A DNA stretch of 64,000 nucleotides from NCBI GenBank assembly GCA_949316495.1, contig OX439003.1, forward strand, positions 38,206,225 to 38,270,224. Direction: 5' to 3'. Origin of the DNA: Amphiduros pacificus. Taxonomy: Eukaryota > Annelida > Polychaeta > Phyllodocida > Hesionidae. A model generated the notes under the pieces. It did no database searches and was not told the origin of the DNA. It saw only the letters and a list, made by a program, of their open reading frames with translations. Below, piece after piece: positions 21,051 to 35,155 of this stretch. Within the stretch, counting starts at the first letter, position 1, and every line of letters begins with the position of its first letter. Both the position numbers and the translations under genes were made by a program.

Positions 21051-24000
21051 CAGCTGGATGATTTCTATGCTACAAAGCAGTCTAGATGTGATTCCCCTGA
21101 GTTGCAGCTTCCAATGACCTTCTATCGCCAAAGGCTATTGCAAGTTTGTGAGATATTGCAATGTTTTTCCCCAAGTTATGCTGCTGTCCCTTCAGGGGAT
21201 GTGCATTTAGATTTATACTAATATAAAACACAATTGGCCGGGGAAGGTGGGCTGCAGGAACGGATTTAAGTTTCCCCAGGTGGTACCCTCCTCACCCTTA
21301 ATTCCTTTATTAGTGCACAAGAATTCCACATCCGCTGACAGGGAACATGCAGTGAGTGCCTTTCTTGCTTTACTTTAAGATGGCAAATGTGGGAAAATTA
21401 CATTTGTCTCTCTCCTAATGGAGAATACTGTGATCTTAGAACCACCAGGAAATCTGTCATTTGCAACGCAAATCGTTCCTCGAAAGCTTTAACACCTTTG
21501 CTGGCCGACAGATTTGTAACAGAAACCTTTGAGTTAAAGTTTGAAAAAAACTATGAAGTGAATCATAACCGTAAACAACATCTGCATTATAATGCAAAAC
21601 CTGGATTTAAATCTGATATAGCAATGTTTAATGTGTTGAAAATAGAGTTGTTAGCTCACTTACATGTATTCAATGGCCGGTAAAGGACAAAGCACAGTGA
21701 AGTCAGCTTCAAATAGGCGCACTTCACCATCTACACAGCTGACAACTTGTAAAGCTGGACATTGGAGATGTTGATAGGTCTATTGACAAATGTCCAAAGA
21801 TAACAACCAAGATGGTTGCACAATTAACAAGCACCAGTTCAAACTTTTTAAGTAAGTTGACAACAAGTTACAGGAATAGCTTTTTCTTGTCTGTATGCCA
21901 TCATTTCTCTTGGCAATTTGGGAGATATTACAGGTCAGATAGAGCCATTCCACTGAGACACAAAACGTAATGCATTACAAATGATGAGCAGAGAAATACT
22001 AATGTTTGTTCATTTAAGAAATGGATATACCTTTGTGGAAAAGAACGATGATAGGAGTCGTTATTCGGCAAATCATTCACAACAACTCTCTCCCCATACC
22101 AAGAGATTTGGTATGTTTACAGACCAATCTCCTTGAAATGATTTGATGGGACTTAATCGCTGGAAGTATTAAAATATGACATTTATAATTGCCAGAGAAA
22201 TATATTCAAATATCAACATACCTTAACTGATAAAATACTTAGAAATTGAAAAATTCTCTAAAATATAGATAGTATATTGTATCTATATATCTATATGCAT
22301 TAAGTGATTATCATGTGGTATTTGCTTAATACGAATTAAAGGTCAAAATCCATTGGGCGTTTACATTAGGAAGCTTACGTCACCTTATTAATGTGGAATT
22401 TACGTAGCAAATCTTCCTGATAAATTCTTTTCTCAAGCTATAAGACATTCTTGCCACTGGCTAAGGACACAGCACAAGAAATGATATAATACAAGAACCC
22501 AAGTGTGTCAATAGCCGATCAATAAACAAGTTGTGTCGGGGTGTCTGGGGCCGGCGTGGGCCTTGATGGAAACCTTGCCGGGGCACAGGTCTCCTCTCCG
22601 GGCCCTCCTCCACGCTCTCACCCTCTCCCCCGGGCCACGCCCTTTACCCCTCTACTTAGTCTTTCCTCAGCAGTTCTGATGATCCTCATACTACATAGTA
22701 TTCTATAGTGATATAAAAATTGCAAACCTATTTATATCACAATTTAGTATATTCTGGTTTATTTTTATGGGTTAGCTGGGTAAATTCTATTAAAATATCT
22801 GTACAACTGTCAATCAGATATGATATTACAGGTTAGGTTATTCCTTCATTATAATGGCTGCTAATTCAGCTGGGTTCAATCTCACACATGGCAACATTTT
22901 TCAACGTAATTCTGTGATATATGTTGAATCCTGGCCCATGTTTTAGATCAATCTACTTCACCCTTCTAGACTTTATCTTCGGGGTGGATTCAGTTCATCC
23001 CACAACTGCTTCCAATTTGCCAATTTTCACATTCAACCTGAAATGAAGTCACTTTGTAGACAAATAAAAGGGAAGTAATTATGCGCTTGGGAATGGAGAT
23101 ATCTTTGTGAGACGAGGCTATATATAAAGGGTATAATCACAGTGTGTGACCCAGTAAGCCGGGGCAGAGCAGCTCAGAACTTCTCACAATATAAGTGGGT
23201 GAGCAATTGCCGGTGAAATCTACACGTGGTGGCCAGTGCCTCCCACTTTGTGTATGGAAAGAGAATGGGAGGGTGAGGCACCTGACTTGCCAAGATCTGC
23301 TCTTAGAAATACAAGTTAGAAGCTATATTAGTTGTGATCAAAACAGCACAAATCAAGATAAATATACATGTAATGTATGGTGTTCGTAAACTATGATCAA
23401 AATGCCAAGTTAGTTCAAATCCTAGGAACATTTTCCTTTGAAGTTGACGGTAGAAATGAGAGGTTAGTGTGGTGCCCGAGACCCGGGCGCTCTAATCGTT
23501 TGCCACCGGTGAGATCTTCCCCTCTGCCCGGAGTGTGCCAAGTGCTCATCTCGACCGCTGAGGAGAGACCCAAACAAAATGCTACACCCAACCAAACCTA
23601 TAATCTCCGATATGTGATCTGCATTATGCCCAGATTATCGTCTTCAGGGATTCCAGCCTGGATTAACATGACCGCCTTAGAATGGATCACCGAGTAATCA
23701 TTGGCGGACACCAATAAAGCCCAGGATATTGTTTTATTCGCCGTATGATGGATCCTAGATGATCTGGGATGTTAGGAACATGTGGGCATGTTATTCAGAT
23801 ATGCCTTCTGACGCGGTGTTTGACTGTGTGCGATATATGCCTGCAGGGTAAAATGTCTCTTCTTCATAGAAGTGTATGAAATATGACTGTAATTTACATA
23901 AAATGTTAGTATCATATCGCACTAATTTCCATATGCATGTATGGGGCTAGTAAGAGCAGCTGTTCCATGATGATATCAGTATAGATCTACTGATAACACA

Positions 24001-25104
24001 ATCATTGCCCACTCACATGTCACTCGCTACATGCCAGTATATACAATACACTCCATTATATTTCTTTTAGCATTATCATATAGGGCAGGATCCAGGTGAA
24101 ATATTTAGAGGTGTACATAGAAAACTGTTAGTATATGCCACAGGCTTAACAGTTATGAATCCAGGCTGCCTGACAAGCAAAGCACATAGCGATTTCAATA
24201 AGAACCATATGGTAGCGTCAAGCCAGCTGGCTCGGCGGCTCTGCACTTCCCAGCTTATACCGCTTTCTTCACGCATCTCAGAAATCCCCTCTTATCATCC
24301 CACAGTGTTTGTGCTCAGCCCATTTGTCATTTCATTCTGCCCAGTACCTTTGTTAGTAGACAAGAATAAACATGCCTTTATTCATACGTATCCACATCTT
24401 GCATGGGATGTATCACTACAGGTAGGTGGTATGTTCAAAGTTGTGAAGAATGCTTATTTGTTTAAGCTTTATTGAGACAACTTTGAGGCATGTTTTGCTT
24501 GGGATGAGGGTGGTAGCCTTGGAAGCCTGTAGTTTACACATTGCTCAGCTTGCTAGGTGTTGACCTGTCACTCATAATACTTCCATGCCTTATGTTTTAT
24601 CCTCACTAGCCCTCATCATTTATTTTGTTGAGTATGTGATCACATAAATATTTTCCATAGAGGATGTGATTACTATTGTTATATCAATAAAAAAAGTGTA
24701 GATCTGATTTATTTTCGATCCATTTCTTACTAGGCATTGTATTTCTTTTTGTAACAATAAGCTCAGTGTCTATCTCTGTTGAGATCTCTTTACTTGAAGC
24801 TTCAATAATTAGCTTTGCAAGAAATTAAATCAGCAAGACAAATCAGCTGACTAACTTCCCTAGATCACTGAAAGTAGACCTTCACTTACCAAATATGAAA
24901 AAAGTCTCACTCTACGTGTTCAATTAAATAGAACAGAAACAATGCGAAAAAATAATAAAAAGATAAAAAACACAAATAAAAAAGGTTTTTTTACAAAAAA
25001 CTTGAATTTTAACAAAAATTAATACAATATCACCCAACTCAACCCGCGGGTGTTTTTTGCAGATGCCTTTGGATTTCTTTATATTTCAATATAATATTTT
25101 ATAG
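21051..25104. other. Non-coding stretch with two GC-rich islands
   Basis: No gene is supported. Two patches stand out from the AT-rich background: about 22535-22660 (GGGGCCGGCGTGGGCC, CCCCCGGGCCACGCCC) and about 23460-23600 (GACCCGGGCGCTC, CCACCGGTGAG). They could be unrecognised exons or regulatory DNA. The open frames through them (for example 23377-23697) match nothing I know. Confidence 0.4.
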
Positions 25105-25238
<134 letters not shown>

Positions 25239-25375
25239 GCATAATGCATAATGGAGTCCATGTTGTTGCTGCAGTGTGTACATGTGCATGGTACAGTTTA
25301 TCATAGTCATGATGTACTTGTGTCATGCTGACATATATATTATTTGCTTCTTGTCTAATGAGCAGGCCAGGCGAT

Positions 25376-25608
25376 GTAAACTGATCTGAGGGCAACAAGT
25401 GGAGGAGACAACTGCTACACATCACGCTCTCCAGCCCCCCACCCACCACTCTCCGCATCACCTCGACTACTCCGGGCTGTGTGCCACTCCGACTGTGATA
25501 CTACCATTCCTGCCACGCCGTCAACAAGTCACCACAATGCAGCCAGCATCGGTTTCACTATCGCTTTCATCCTCCTCATCCACGTGGTCTTCCTGGATAC
25601 TGATACAG
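25376..25608 (+). CDS. Doubtful exon with a hydrophobic segment
   Basis: A GC-richer patch is bounded by a possible acceptor (TTGTCTAATGAGCAG, ending at 25375) and donor (ACAG then GTACGT at 25609). One frame, open from an in-frame TAA at about 25386 to the donor, contains SIGFTIAFILLIHVVFL, a good membrane or signal segment with mostly C- or T-ending codons. That frame has no ATG. Another frame has ATG at 25537 in fair context and reads MQPASVSLSLSSSSSTW to the same donor. No downstream exon was recognised. It may be a first exon of a plus-strand gene or chance. Confidence 0.22.
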
Positions 25609-25739
25609 GTACGTGATACTTTGACCTACTTATGTTGTGACCTCCATCTCTGTCTCGTGTTGACATGGATGGCCATGGTGCACTCAGACTTATATCTCTC
25701 ATTAGTAGACAGGATCTCTCACACTGAACTATAAACTAT

Positions 25740-28322
25740 TTGATCTGTATTATGAGGACCGTGCTCTGAACTCATTAAATCATTTTATATGCGGGACTGA
25801 ATCATCAATCATTCATTATTGATGTATATATGGGCTCTGATCTTTATGTATGTTACCATGTATGTTTGTATGTGCATGAACTGCCATGAACAGGTGGGAC
25901 AAGCAAAGCACAAAGGGAGGTGTCATATTACTTGACTAACCCACTGATCTACTGATAAACCTTACCAGGTCACTAAGTAATTCAAACATTTGGAACCAGA
26001 ACTAATGATAATAAATTACGTTCAAAGTTGTGTCTATGATTATTCTTCACAACATTTAGTGCGCACTTTGCATCATGAGATCGTAGCATAATAATGATAA
26101 GATGTTGAATGCACACGAGATTACTTAATGCGGATAAAAGTTTTATGATAATTAATCTCCAGTATGAGTGCATGTCAACCTACTTCCAAAGTGGATTTGT
26201 GAGATAAGGAATTTACTGAGCGATCATCTCATCAAACAGGAAGTATGTGGTCGTACCAATCGCGCTATGTGTAGATATCGTGTAAAGGTCATTTGAATTA
26301 TGACACTAAATGGAATGGGGCTATAAATTGAGTTTGATATACTGGCAATTATCATCACATTTAATCATAGAGATATTTTTGAAGGCCTCCAATAATTACA
26401 TTGGATCACTTGTTTTATTCATATAATACATACACAAATATTCCATCGTATTTCAAATTCGTTATTATAGCCTCGTTATTAATACTTCTATAAATGCAAT
26501 TGTTATATAAGTATCATGTTATAAAACAATGACTAATTCACTCAAATCATTCTTTACACTTGTGACTCATACGTGTAATACAATGCATAACTCTATGCTA
26601 CGAATGTATAAAGTACATTTCCATGTTGTGATAGAGGCGTAATGTGATGTGGACGTATCTTATGATATGATATCCTGTCTTATCAGTGCCTGGTCTCCCT
26701 GCTGCGTGGAGGGATCATTTCAAATCCAGAGGCTTGCTATTCTTTTGTGGGTATTGTCATATTCTTTAAATATATTCAGTTATAAGTCATTTTCAATATG
26801 TTTATACATACATCACCGACCATCTGTACAAGTGATCGAATCTTGTCTTTATGACTATTTGATAAGAAGACTAGTTAAACTCAAGGACATGTAAACAGTG
26901 GGAAAATAGAATGATCTGGACATTACAAAAATATTCGATGACGATACCGCTAAATATAATTTTTATCAGAAGTGGTCCAAAAACATGGAACCATTGTCAC
27001 ATGTGAGCTGTGTGGCACAACACAACCGGCCCATAATGCAGCAGTGGATGCCACACAACCGGCCCACAATGCAGCAGTGGATGCCAGGGCGGTGTTGGCA
27101 ATTAGCGGTTATCATAACAGGGTAGTGGGCGCCGCGTGATATATCTGGAACCATGTTGATATAGGTTAGATAACCAAGTCCACACATGATCCCGGCTATT
27201 TGGCACACCAACAAAGGCGAAAATATGGAAGAAATACACCCAATATCCTCACAGAAACACTTGCTGTCACTAATAGAATCATACACATTTTGATATGGCT
27301 CTCTGATTTGAAAATGATAATTGTATTTGCCGTAAGAAGGTTGAATGGTCCAAGGCCGATTGCACAAATTCCAACAGTTTACCACAAATCAATGTTTAAA
27401 TGAGAACCATAATTTAAATAAAATATATATAATTGAAAAAGAGATAGAGATTCCACAGACAGATTTTATTTGTAATAAAGGTTCATTTGTAAGTTTATTA
27501 TCTTATGTACCCAGCGCAAACAATACTAATTTGACGCACCATTAACTGGTAGATGTTAATTGGTGATCACGCTCTGACCTGATATATGATCTGGGGAGAT
27601 GACTGAGGCAACTTGTGATCATTTGTCATGCTCTACTTTGACACTTTCCACTGTCTGTAAGTGTAACACCAAACAACCTAAAATTCAGATAATTCATCTG
27701 AGGCGTACTCCTTAAAAATCTGAAAAGTGCATTAATTAATTCAATATAATAATTAAAATCCTTCCATAGAATAAAACTCCAAATAAAAACTGAAAGCCCT
27801 GTCTCATTATAGCCCACTGAATATATATTTGAAGTTTAAGTTATTCCATAAAACAGTTATTGATAGCCGTTTTGATGTATGCCATATCTTGACAAGACTT
27901 TGCCAGCAGGACACTTGGCCAGGATGTAGTGTGAGTGTGTCGCCGGGACAAGGGCCTCCCTTCCCCTACTCCCTGGTCCCGCCAGCAACAGCACCACGTG
28001 GCCTATCTTTTGCAATTATCCTCTCAGCATCTGAGTTGCTAACCCGACGTTACAGTGTGCGAGGCGTCAATTACACAGGCATTTATAGATTAGGAGTGGA
28101 GTATCAGTGCTCTCTGCTGGCGAACTCCTTTTCTTCCCTCAGGCCTTAGCTTCTCGATTGTGAACAACGACCCGTGCCGTTAAAAAAACTTAGAAACACT
28201 GCACACATCAAGAGATGTGAACGACGTGTTGGGAGACACCATGAGTATAAAATCCCGTCATAATAAACTTATAGTAGAGACACATCCAATAACAGTATGG
28301 AGAATCCAACAATATGATTTTA

Positions 28323-28382
<60 letters not shown>

Positions 28383-30640
28383 CTAGATATATATATATAT
28401 ATATATATAAAGCTAGATATTAAGTCACCACCTCACATTACTAAAGACTGATAGCCAGAGGAGGCAGAGTGTACCTTGCAGCTTGCAGTTGTTCCTAGTC
28501 CACTCCTCCTACCACCCCATGGGGTGAAAACTACCATCCCAATTCACCCCACTTCCACAGTTGAGATCCTCAACTATTCCCTGGGCTTGATGCTTTTGTA
28601 ATAGATCAAATTCTGAGACATAATGGAGCCAAAACAATTAATTAGCATACATCAAATTATATTTAGGTCAATATGTTAAGATAAAGTATTACAACCACAT
28701 TTAAACCTTTGCAAATGAGGCAGTATGAAAACGTTTAATGATTAAGTTTCATGAATTAGCCGGGACTGGATGAGTTGAATCTTCATCAGATAAGGCTGAG
28801 CGGTGATAGGATTAAATGATATGACCTTGGATTATACTCCAAGATATGATGAAGAAGTGCGATATATCCTGTTCTTCTCAAAGAGAGGCTCAACCAATTT
28901 CATCGAATGGCACTGATTAATAGATATTACCTAACCGCCTGGAACCCCCACCTGTCACAAGTCTTTCACTTTGTATGAAGAATCCAATGATATCATTATG
29001 AGTGGCAACATTCCCACACAAATATATATTGATTGGAATGCAATGCGTTATATGACAAATGGATCAACTCAATATATTTATTCATACTGAAGGTACACAT
29101 GTGATTCTTAAGTAAATAAAACAGATTCATTTAAGCATCTAAAATCACATTAAAAGATCGGTCATGTTTGTAGTGTTTATTACCACTTCCCTTGTAAAGC
29201 CATCAATCACTGGCAGGCTTTTTTCTCAATATTTAATAAAACGAATATATAAATATGGACACTACAATGCTGATGCATCCTCTCTTAAGGAATATTTACT
29301 CAGCAATTGGATTATGATTCAGGTGGTGCATTAAGAAAGGGAGACCTTTTCATCTTCGGCCAAGTAGCTATGTATAAACTCTGCCTGACCTGGGATGAGA
29401 GTTGGAATAATTTTCAGCACTAACCTTGGAGTAAATAGACCAGCATTGGCAACACAAACACTAGGATAGGAGCCAAGCATGGCATCAAAACTACATCATT
29501 TACGCATTAAACTGCACCATTTGTTTATTTTGAAAGAAAGCTAAATCCAGTAATTCTAATATGGGGCACAGAGATGATATAGTGATGATCTGCTGCGAGC
29601 AATTAACAGAATCTGGCATATCTTCTGAGACAAAACAAAGTCTCCCTCCTCCTAAACTTCCTCACCAAACTTCTTTACCTCCCAATACAGATAACAGGAA
29701 TTGCATCACCACAAAATACAATGATATATCGTATGCTGCTTCCATGTTCCTCACACTACCTTACTCTTTTACCAGCTATTAAGACCAACCAATTCAGCTG
29801 TCATCACTTTTGTTTTCATATCATTTATTACACATTTTCCTTGCTCAGATAGGTGTGGGTATGACACAGAAAGGATTGCATGAATCTAAACGGTGTAAAT
29901 GCTACAATAGGTGCACAAGAAACTATAGGCTAGGCTGTTGTTAAGACAAATGATGTAAACCAACAAGTAATCTTATAAAACCTGTGTTCCAAGAATTCTT
30001 TATCAAATAGTTGCATGGAACTAAGTATTCTGCTTTTGAGTATAGGTAGTCCATTAACAAAGAGAGGGTAGAAGGTGTGAATAACAGCTAGGCAGGTGCG
30101 GCCCTTATCACTGCCATATTGCTGAGTGGGGGAAAAGCAGGCATGTTTGTTTCTACAGAACAAAACCAATTATACATAAAATGTCCAATGTTTATGACAA
30201 ATGCATTGCGCTGTCTTATTTCAACACAAAACACGAGTCTTGCACGTGTAGATATATTCTAAATATACAAATAAACTACTAAAACAGCACCCAGCTTAAT
30301 TTGCATGATAAACAAAATATTCTGATAAAATGCTATGAGTTTGACTTGTCCGACTTGTAGGGAAAATTAGGCCTGAGTTTGGGTACCCACAAAGCATAAT
30401 GAAAACGAACAGCCATTTGTATGGCATAGAAAGAGTTGGAAGGTGTTTTAAGTCAAGACACATGTTGAGGATAAAGTTCTGCCAAACAATCAGGTCCCTC
30501 AGAGCTGGGATGCCACCCTGAAGACGGTAATGCGGGTATCAGCATTCCGGCACCTATCCTGCATGTGACCAACACCTTGCTATGTTTGGGTTGTTGTCTG
30601 CCGGGCTCAATCTCCCTGCAAATATCCATGAAGATATCTC
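25740..30640. other. Non-coding stretch before the giant array
   Basis: No exon is supported. It contains a short direct duplication at about 27016-27087 (ACAACCGGCCCA, then AATGCAGCAGTGGATGCC, twice) and an AT microsatellite at 28324-28420. Other open frames are short. Confidence 0.5.
28324..28420. repeat. AT microsatellite with a duplicated AAGCTAGAT motif
   Basis: A long (TA)n run is interrupted by TATAAAGCTAGATATA, and the interruption is itself repeated after a further TA run. This suggests slippage duplication of the boundary. Confidence 0.95.
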
Positions 30641-33055
30641 CTCTACTTCATCTCGGCTTAATCTCCCCTCAGATTCCCCCTCTAGACTCATCCTCCCCTT
30701 TCCTCTACCTCATCTAGACTCATTCTCCCCACATATCTCTCTTCTACCTCATCTAGACTCATTCTCCCTACATATCTCTCTTCTATCTTATCTAGACTCA
30801 TCCTTCCCTCGGATCTTTCCTCTACCTCATCTAGACTCATTCTCCGCACATATCTCTCTACTATCTTATCTAGACTCATTCTCCCCACATATCTCTCTTC
30901 TATCTTATCTAGACTCATTCTCCCCACATATCTCTCTTCTATCTTATCTAGACTCATTCTCCCCACATATCTCTCGTCTATCTTATCTTGACTCATTCTC
31001 CCCACATATCTCTCTTCTACCTCATCTAGACTCATTCTCCCCACATATCTCTCTTCTACCTCATCTTGACTCATTCTCCCCACATATCTCTCTTCTACCT
31101 CATCTAGACTCATTCTCCCCACATATCTCTCTTCTACCTCACCTAGACTCATTCTCTCCACATATCTCTCTTCTACCTCATCTAGACTCATTCTCCCCAC
31201 ATATCTCTCTTCTACCTCATCTAGACTCATTCTCCCCACATATCTCTCTTCTATCTTATCTAGACTCATTCTCCCCACATATCTCTCTTCTATCTTATCT
31301 AGACTCATTCTCCGCACATATCTCTCTTCTATCTTATCTAGACTCATTCTCCCCACATATCTCTCTTCTATCTTATCTAGACTCATTCTCCCCACATATC
31401 TCTCTTCTATCTTATCTAGACTCATTCTCCCCACATATCTCTCTTCTATCTTATCTAGACTCATTCTCCCCATATATCTCTCTTCTACCTCACCTAGACT
31501 CATTCTCCCCACATATCTCTCTTCTACCTCATCTAGACTCATTCTCCCCACATATCTCTCTTCTATCTTATCTAGACTCATTCTCCCCACATATCTCTCT
31601 TCTATCTTATCTAGACTCATTCTCCCCACATATCTCTCGTCTATCTTATCTAGACTCATTCTCCCCACATATCTCTCTTCTACCTCATCTTGACTCATTC
31701 TCCCCACATATCTCTCTTCTACCTCATCTAGACTCATTCTCCCCACATATCTCTCTTCTACCTCATATAGACTCATTCTCCCCACATATCTCTCTTCTAT
31801 CTTATCTAGACTCATTCTCCCCACATATCTCTCTTCTATCTTATCTAGACTCATTCTCCCCACATATCTCTCGTCTATCTTATCTAGACTCATTCTCCCC
31901 ACATACCTCTCTTCTATCTTATCTAGACTCATTCTCCCCACATATCTCTCGTCTATCTTATCTAGACTCATTCTCCCCACATATCTCTCTTCTATCTTAT
32001 CTAGACTCATTCTCCCCACATATCTCTTTTCTATCTCATCTAGACTCATTCTCCGCACATATCTCTCTTCTATCTTATCTAGACTCATTCTCCCCACATA
32101 TCTCTCTTCTACCTCATCTAGACTCATTCTCCCCACATATCTCTCTTCTATCTTATCTTGACTCATTCTCCCCACATATCTCTCTTCTATCTTATCTTGA
32201 CTCATTCTCCGCACATATCTCTTTTCTATCTCATCTAGACTCATTCTCCGCACATATCTCTCTTCTATCTTATCTTGACTCATTCTCCCCACATATATCT
32301 CTTCTACCTCATCTTGACTCATTCTCCCCACATATCTCTCTTCTATCTTATCTAGACTCATTTCCCCCTCGGATCTCTCCTCTACCACATCTAGACTCAT
32401 CCTTCCCTCGGATCTTTCCTCTACCTCATCTAGACTCATTCTCCCCACATATCTCTCTTCTATCTTATCTAGACTCATTCTTCCCACATATCTCTCGTCT
32501 ATCTTATCTAGACTCATTCTCCCCACATATCTCTCTTCTACCTCACCTAGACTCATTCTCCCCACATATCTCTCTTCTATCTTATCTTGACTCATTCTCC
32601 CCACATATCTCTTTTCTATCTCATCTAGACTCATTCTCCGCACATATCTCTCTTCTATCTTATCTAGACTCATTCTCCCTACATATCTCTCTTCTACCTC
32701 ATCTAGACTCATTCTCCCCACATATCTCTCTTCTATCTTATCTTGACTCATTCTCCCCACATATTGCTTTTCTATCTCATCTAGACTCATTCTCCCCACA
32801 TATCTCTCTTCTACCTCACCTAGACTCATTCTCCCCACATATCTCTCTTCTACCTCATCTAGACTCATTCTCCGCACATATCTCTCTTCTACCTCATCTT
32901 GACTCATTCTCCCCACATATCTCTCTTCTATCTTATCTAGACTCATTCTCCCCACATATCTCTCTTCTATCTTATCTAGACTAATTCTCCCCACATATCT
33001 CTCTTCTATCTTATCTAGACTCATTCTCCCCACATATCTCTCTTCTATCTTATCT

Positions 33056-33090
33056 GGACTCATTCTCCCCACAGATTCATTCTCCCCACA
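33056..33090. repeat. First of 19 identical 17-bp junctions in the giant array
   Basis: At each junction the unit reads CTGGACTC instead of CTAGACTC, then CCCCACAGATTC and a restart at ATTCTCCCCACAT, adding 17 bp to the 39-bp phase. Junctions recur near 33060, 33233, 34147, 34320, 35156, 37162, 37335, 38288, 38461, 39414, 40796, 40969, 41922, 42095, 43048, 45054, 45227, 46102 and 46275. Since 17 is not divisible by three, each one changes the reading frame. Confidence 0.9.
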
Positions 33091-35155
33091 TATCTCTCTT
33101 CTATCTTATCTAGACTCATTCTCCCCACATATCTCTCTTCTACCTCATCTTGACTCATTCTCCCCACATATCTCTCTTCTATCTTATCTAGACTCATTCT
33201 CCCCACATATCTCTCTTCTATCTTATCTGGACTCATTCTCCCCACAGATTCATTCTCCCCACATATCTCTCTTCTATCTTATCTAGACTCATTCTCCCCA
33301 CATATCTCTCTTCTACCTCATCTTGACTCATTCTCCCCACATATCTCTCTTCTATCTTATCTAGACTCATTCTCCCCACATATCTCTCTTCTATCTTATC
33401 TAGACTCATTCTCCCCACATATCTCTCTTCTATCTTATCTAGACTCATTTCCCCCTCGGATCTCTCCTCTACCACATCTAGACTCATCCTTCCCTCGGAT
33501 CTTTCCTCTACCTCATCTAGACTCATTCTCCCCACATATCTCTCTTCTATCTTATCTAGACTCATTCTCCCCAGATATCTCTCGTCTATCTTATCTAGAC
33601 TCATTCTCCCCACATATCTCTCTTCTACCTCACCTAGACTCATTCTCCCCACATATCTCTCTTCTATCTTATCTTGACTCATTCTCCCCACATATCTCTT
33701 TTCTATCTCATCTAGACTCATTCTCCGCACATATCTCTCTTCTATCTTATCTAGACTCATTCTCCCCACATATCTCTCTTCTACCTCATCTAGACTCATT
33801 CTCCCCACATATCTCTCTTCTATCTTATCTTGACTCATTCTCGCCACATATCTCTTTTCTATCTCATCTAGACTCATTCTCCCCACATATCTCTCTTCTA
33901 CCTCACCTAGACTCATTCTCCCCACATATCTCTCTTCTACCTCATCTAGACTTATTCTCGGCACATATCTCTCTTCTACCTCATCTTGACTCATTCTCCC
34001 CACATATCTCTCTTCTATCTTATCTAGACTCATTCTCCCCACATATCTCTCTTCTATCTTATCTAGACTCATTCTCCCCACATATCTCTCTTCTATCTTA
34101 TCTAGACTCATTCTCCCCACATATCTCTCTTCTATCTTATCTGGACTCATTCTCCCCACAGATTCATTCTCCCCACATATCTCTCTTCTATCTTATCTAG
34201 ACTCATTCTCCCCACATATCTCTCTTCTACCTCATCTTGACTCATTCTCCCCACATATCTCTCTTCTATCTTATCTAGACTCATTCTCCCCACATATCTC
34301 TCTTCTATCTTATCTGGACTCATTCTCCCCACAGATTCATTCTCCCCACATATCTCTCTTCTATCTTATCTAGACTCATTCTCCGCACATATCTCTCTTC
34401 TACCTCATCTTGACTCATTCTCCCCACATATCTCTCTTCTATCTTATCTAGACTCATTCTCCCCACATATCTCTCTTCTATCTTATCTAGACTCATTCTC
34501 CCCACATATCTCTCTTCTATCTTATCTAGACTCATTCTCCCCACATATCTCTCTTCTATCTTATCTAGACTCATTTCCCCCTCGGATCTCTCCTCTACCA
34601 CATCTAGACTCATCCTTCCCTCGGATCTTTCCTCTACCTCATCTAGACTCATTCTCCCCACATATCTCTCTTCTATCTTATCTAGACTCATTCTCCCCAC
34701 ATATCTCTCGTCTATCTTATCTAGACTCATTCTCCCCACATATCTCTCTTCTACCTCACCTAGACTCATTCTCCCCACATATCTCTCTTCTATCTTATCT
34801 TGACTCATTCTCCCCACATATCTCTTTTCTATCTCATCTAGACTCATTCTCGCCACATATCTCTTTTCTATCTCATCTAGACTCATTCTCCCCACATATC
34901 TCTCTTCTACCTCACCTAGACTCATTCTCCCCACATATCTCTCTTCTACCTCATCTAGACTCATTCTCCGCACATATCTCTCTTCTACCTCATCTTGACT
35001 CATTCTCCCCACATATCTCTCTTCTATCTTATCTAGACTCATTCTCCCCACATATCTCTCTTCTATCTTATCTAGACTCATTCTCCCCACATATCTCTCT
35101 TCTATCTTATCTAGACTCATTCTCCCCACATATCTCTCTTCTATCTTATCTGGAC

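Noticed and set aside
22535-22660. GC-rich patch as a coding exon
   Set aside because: Frames on both strands are open for a while, but no splice sites or recognisable protein were found; left as a GC island only.
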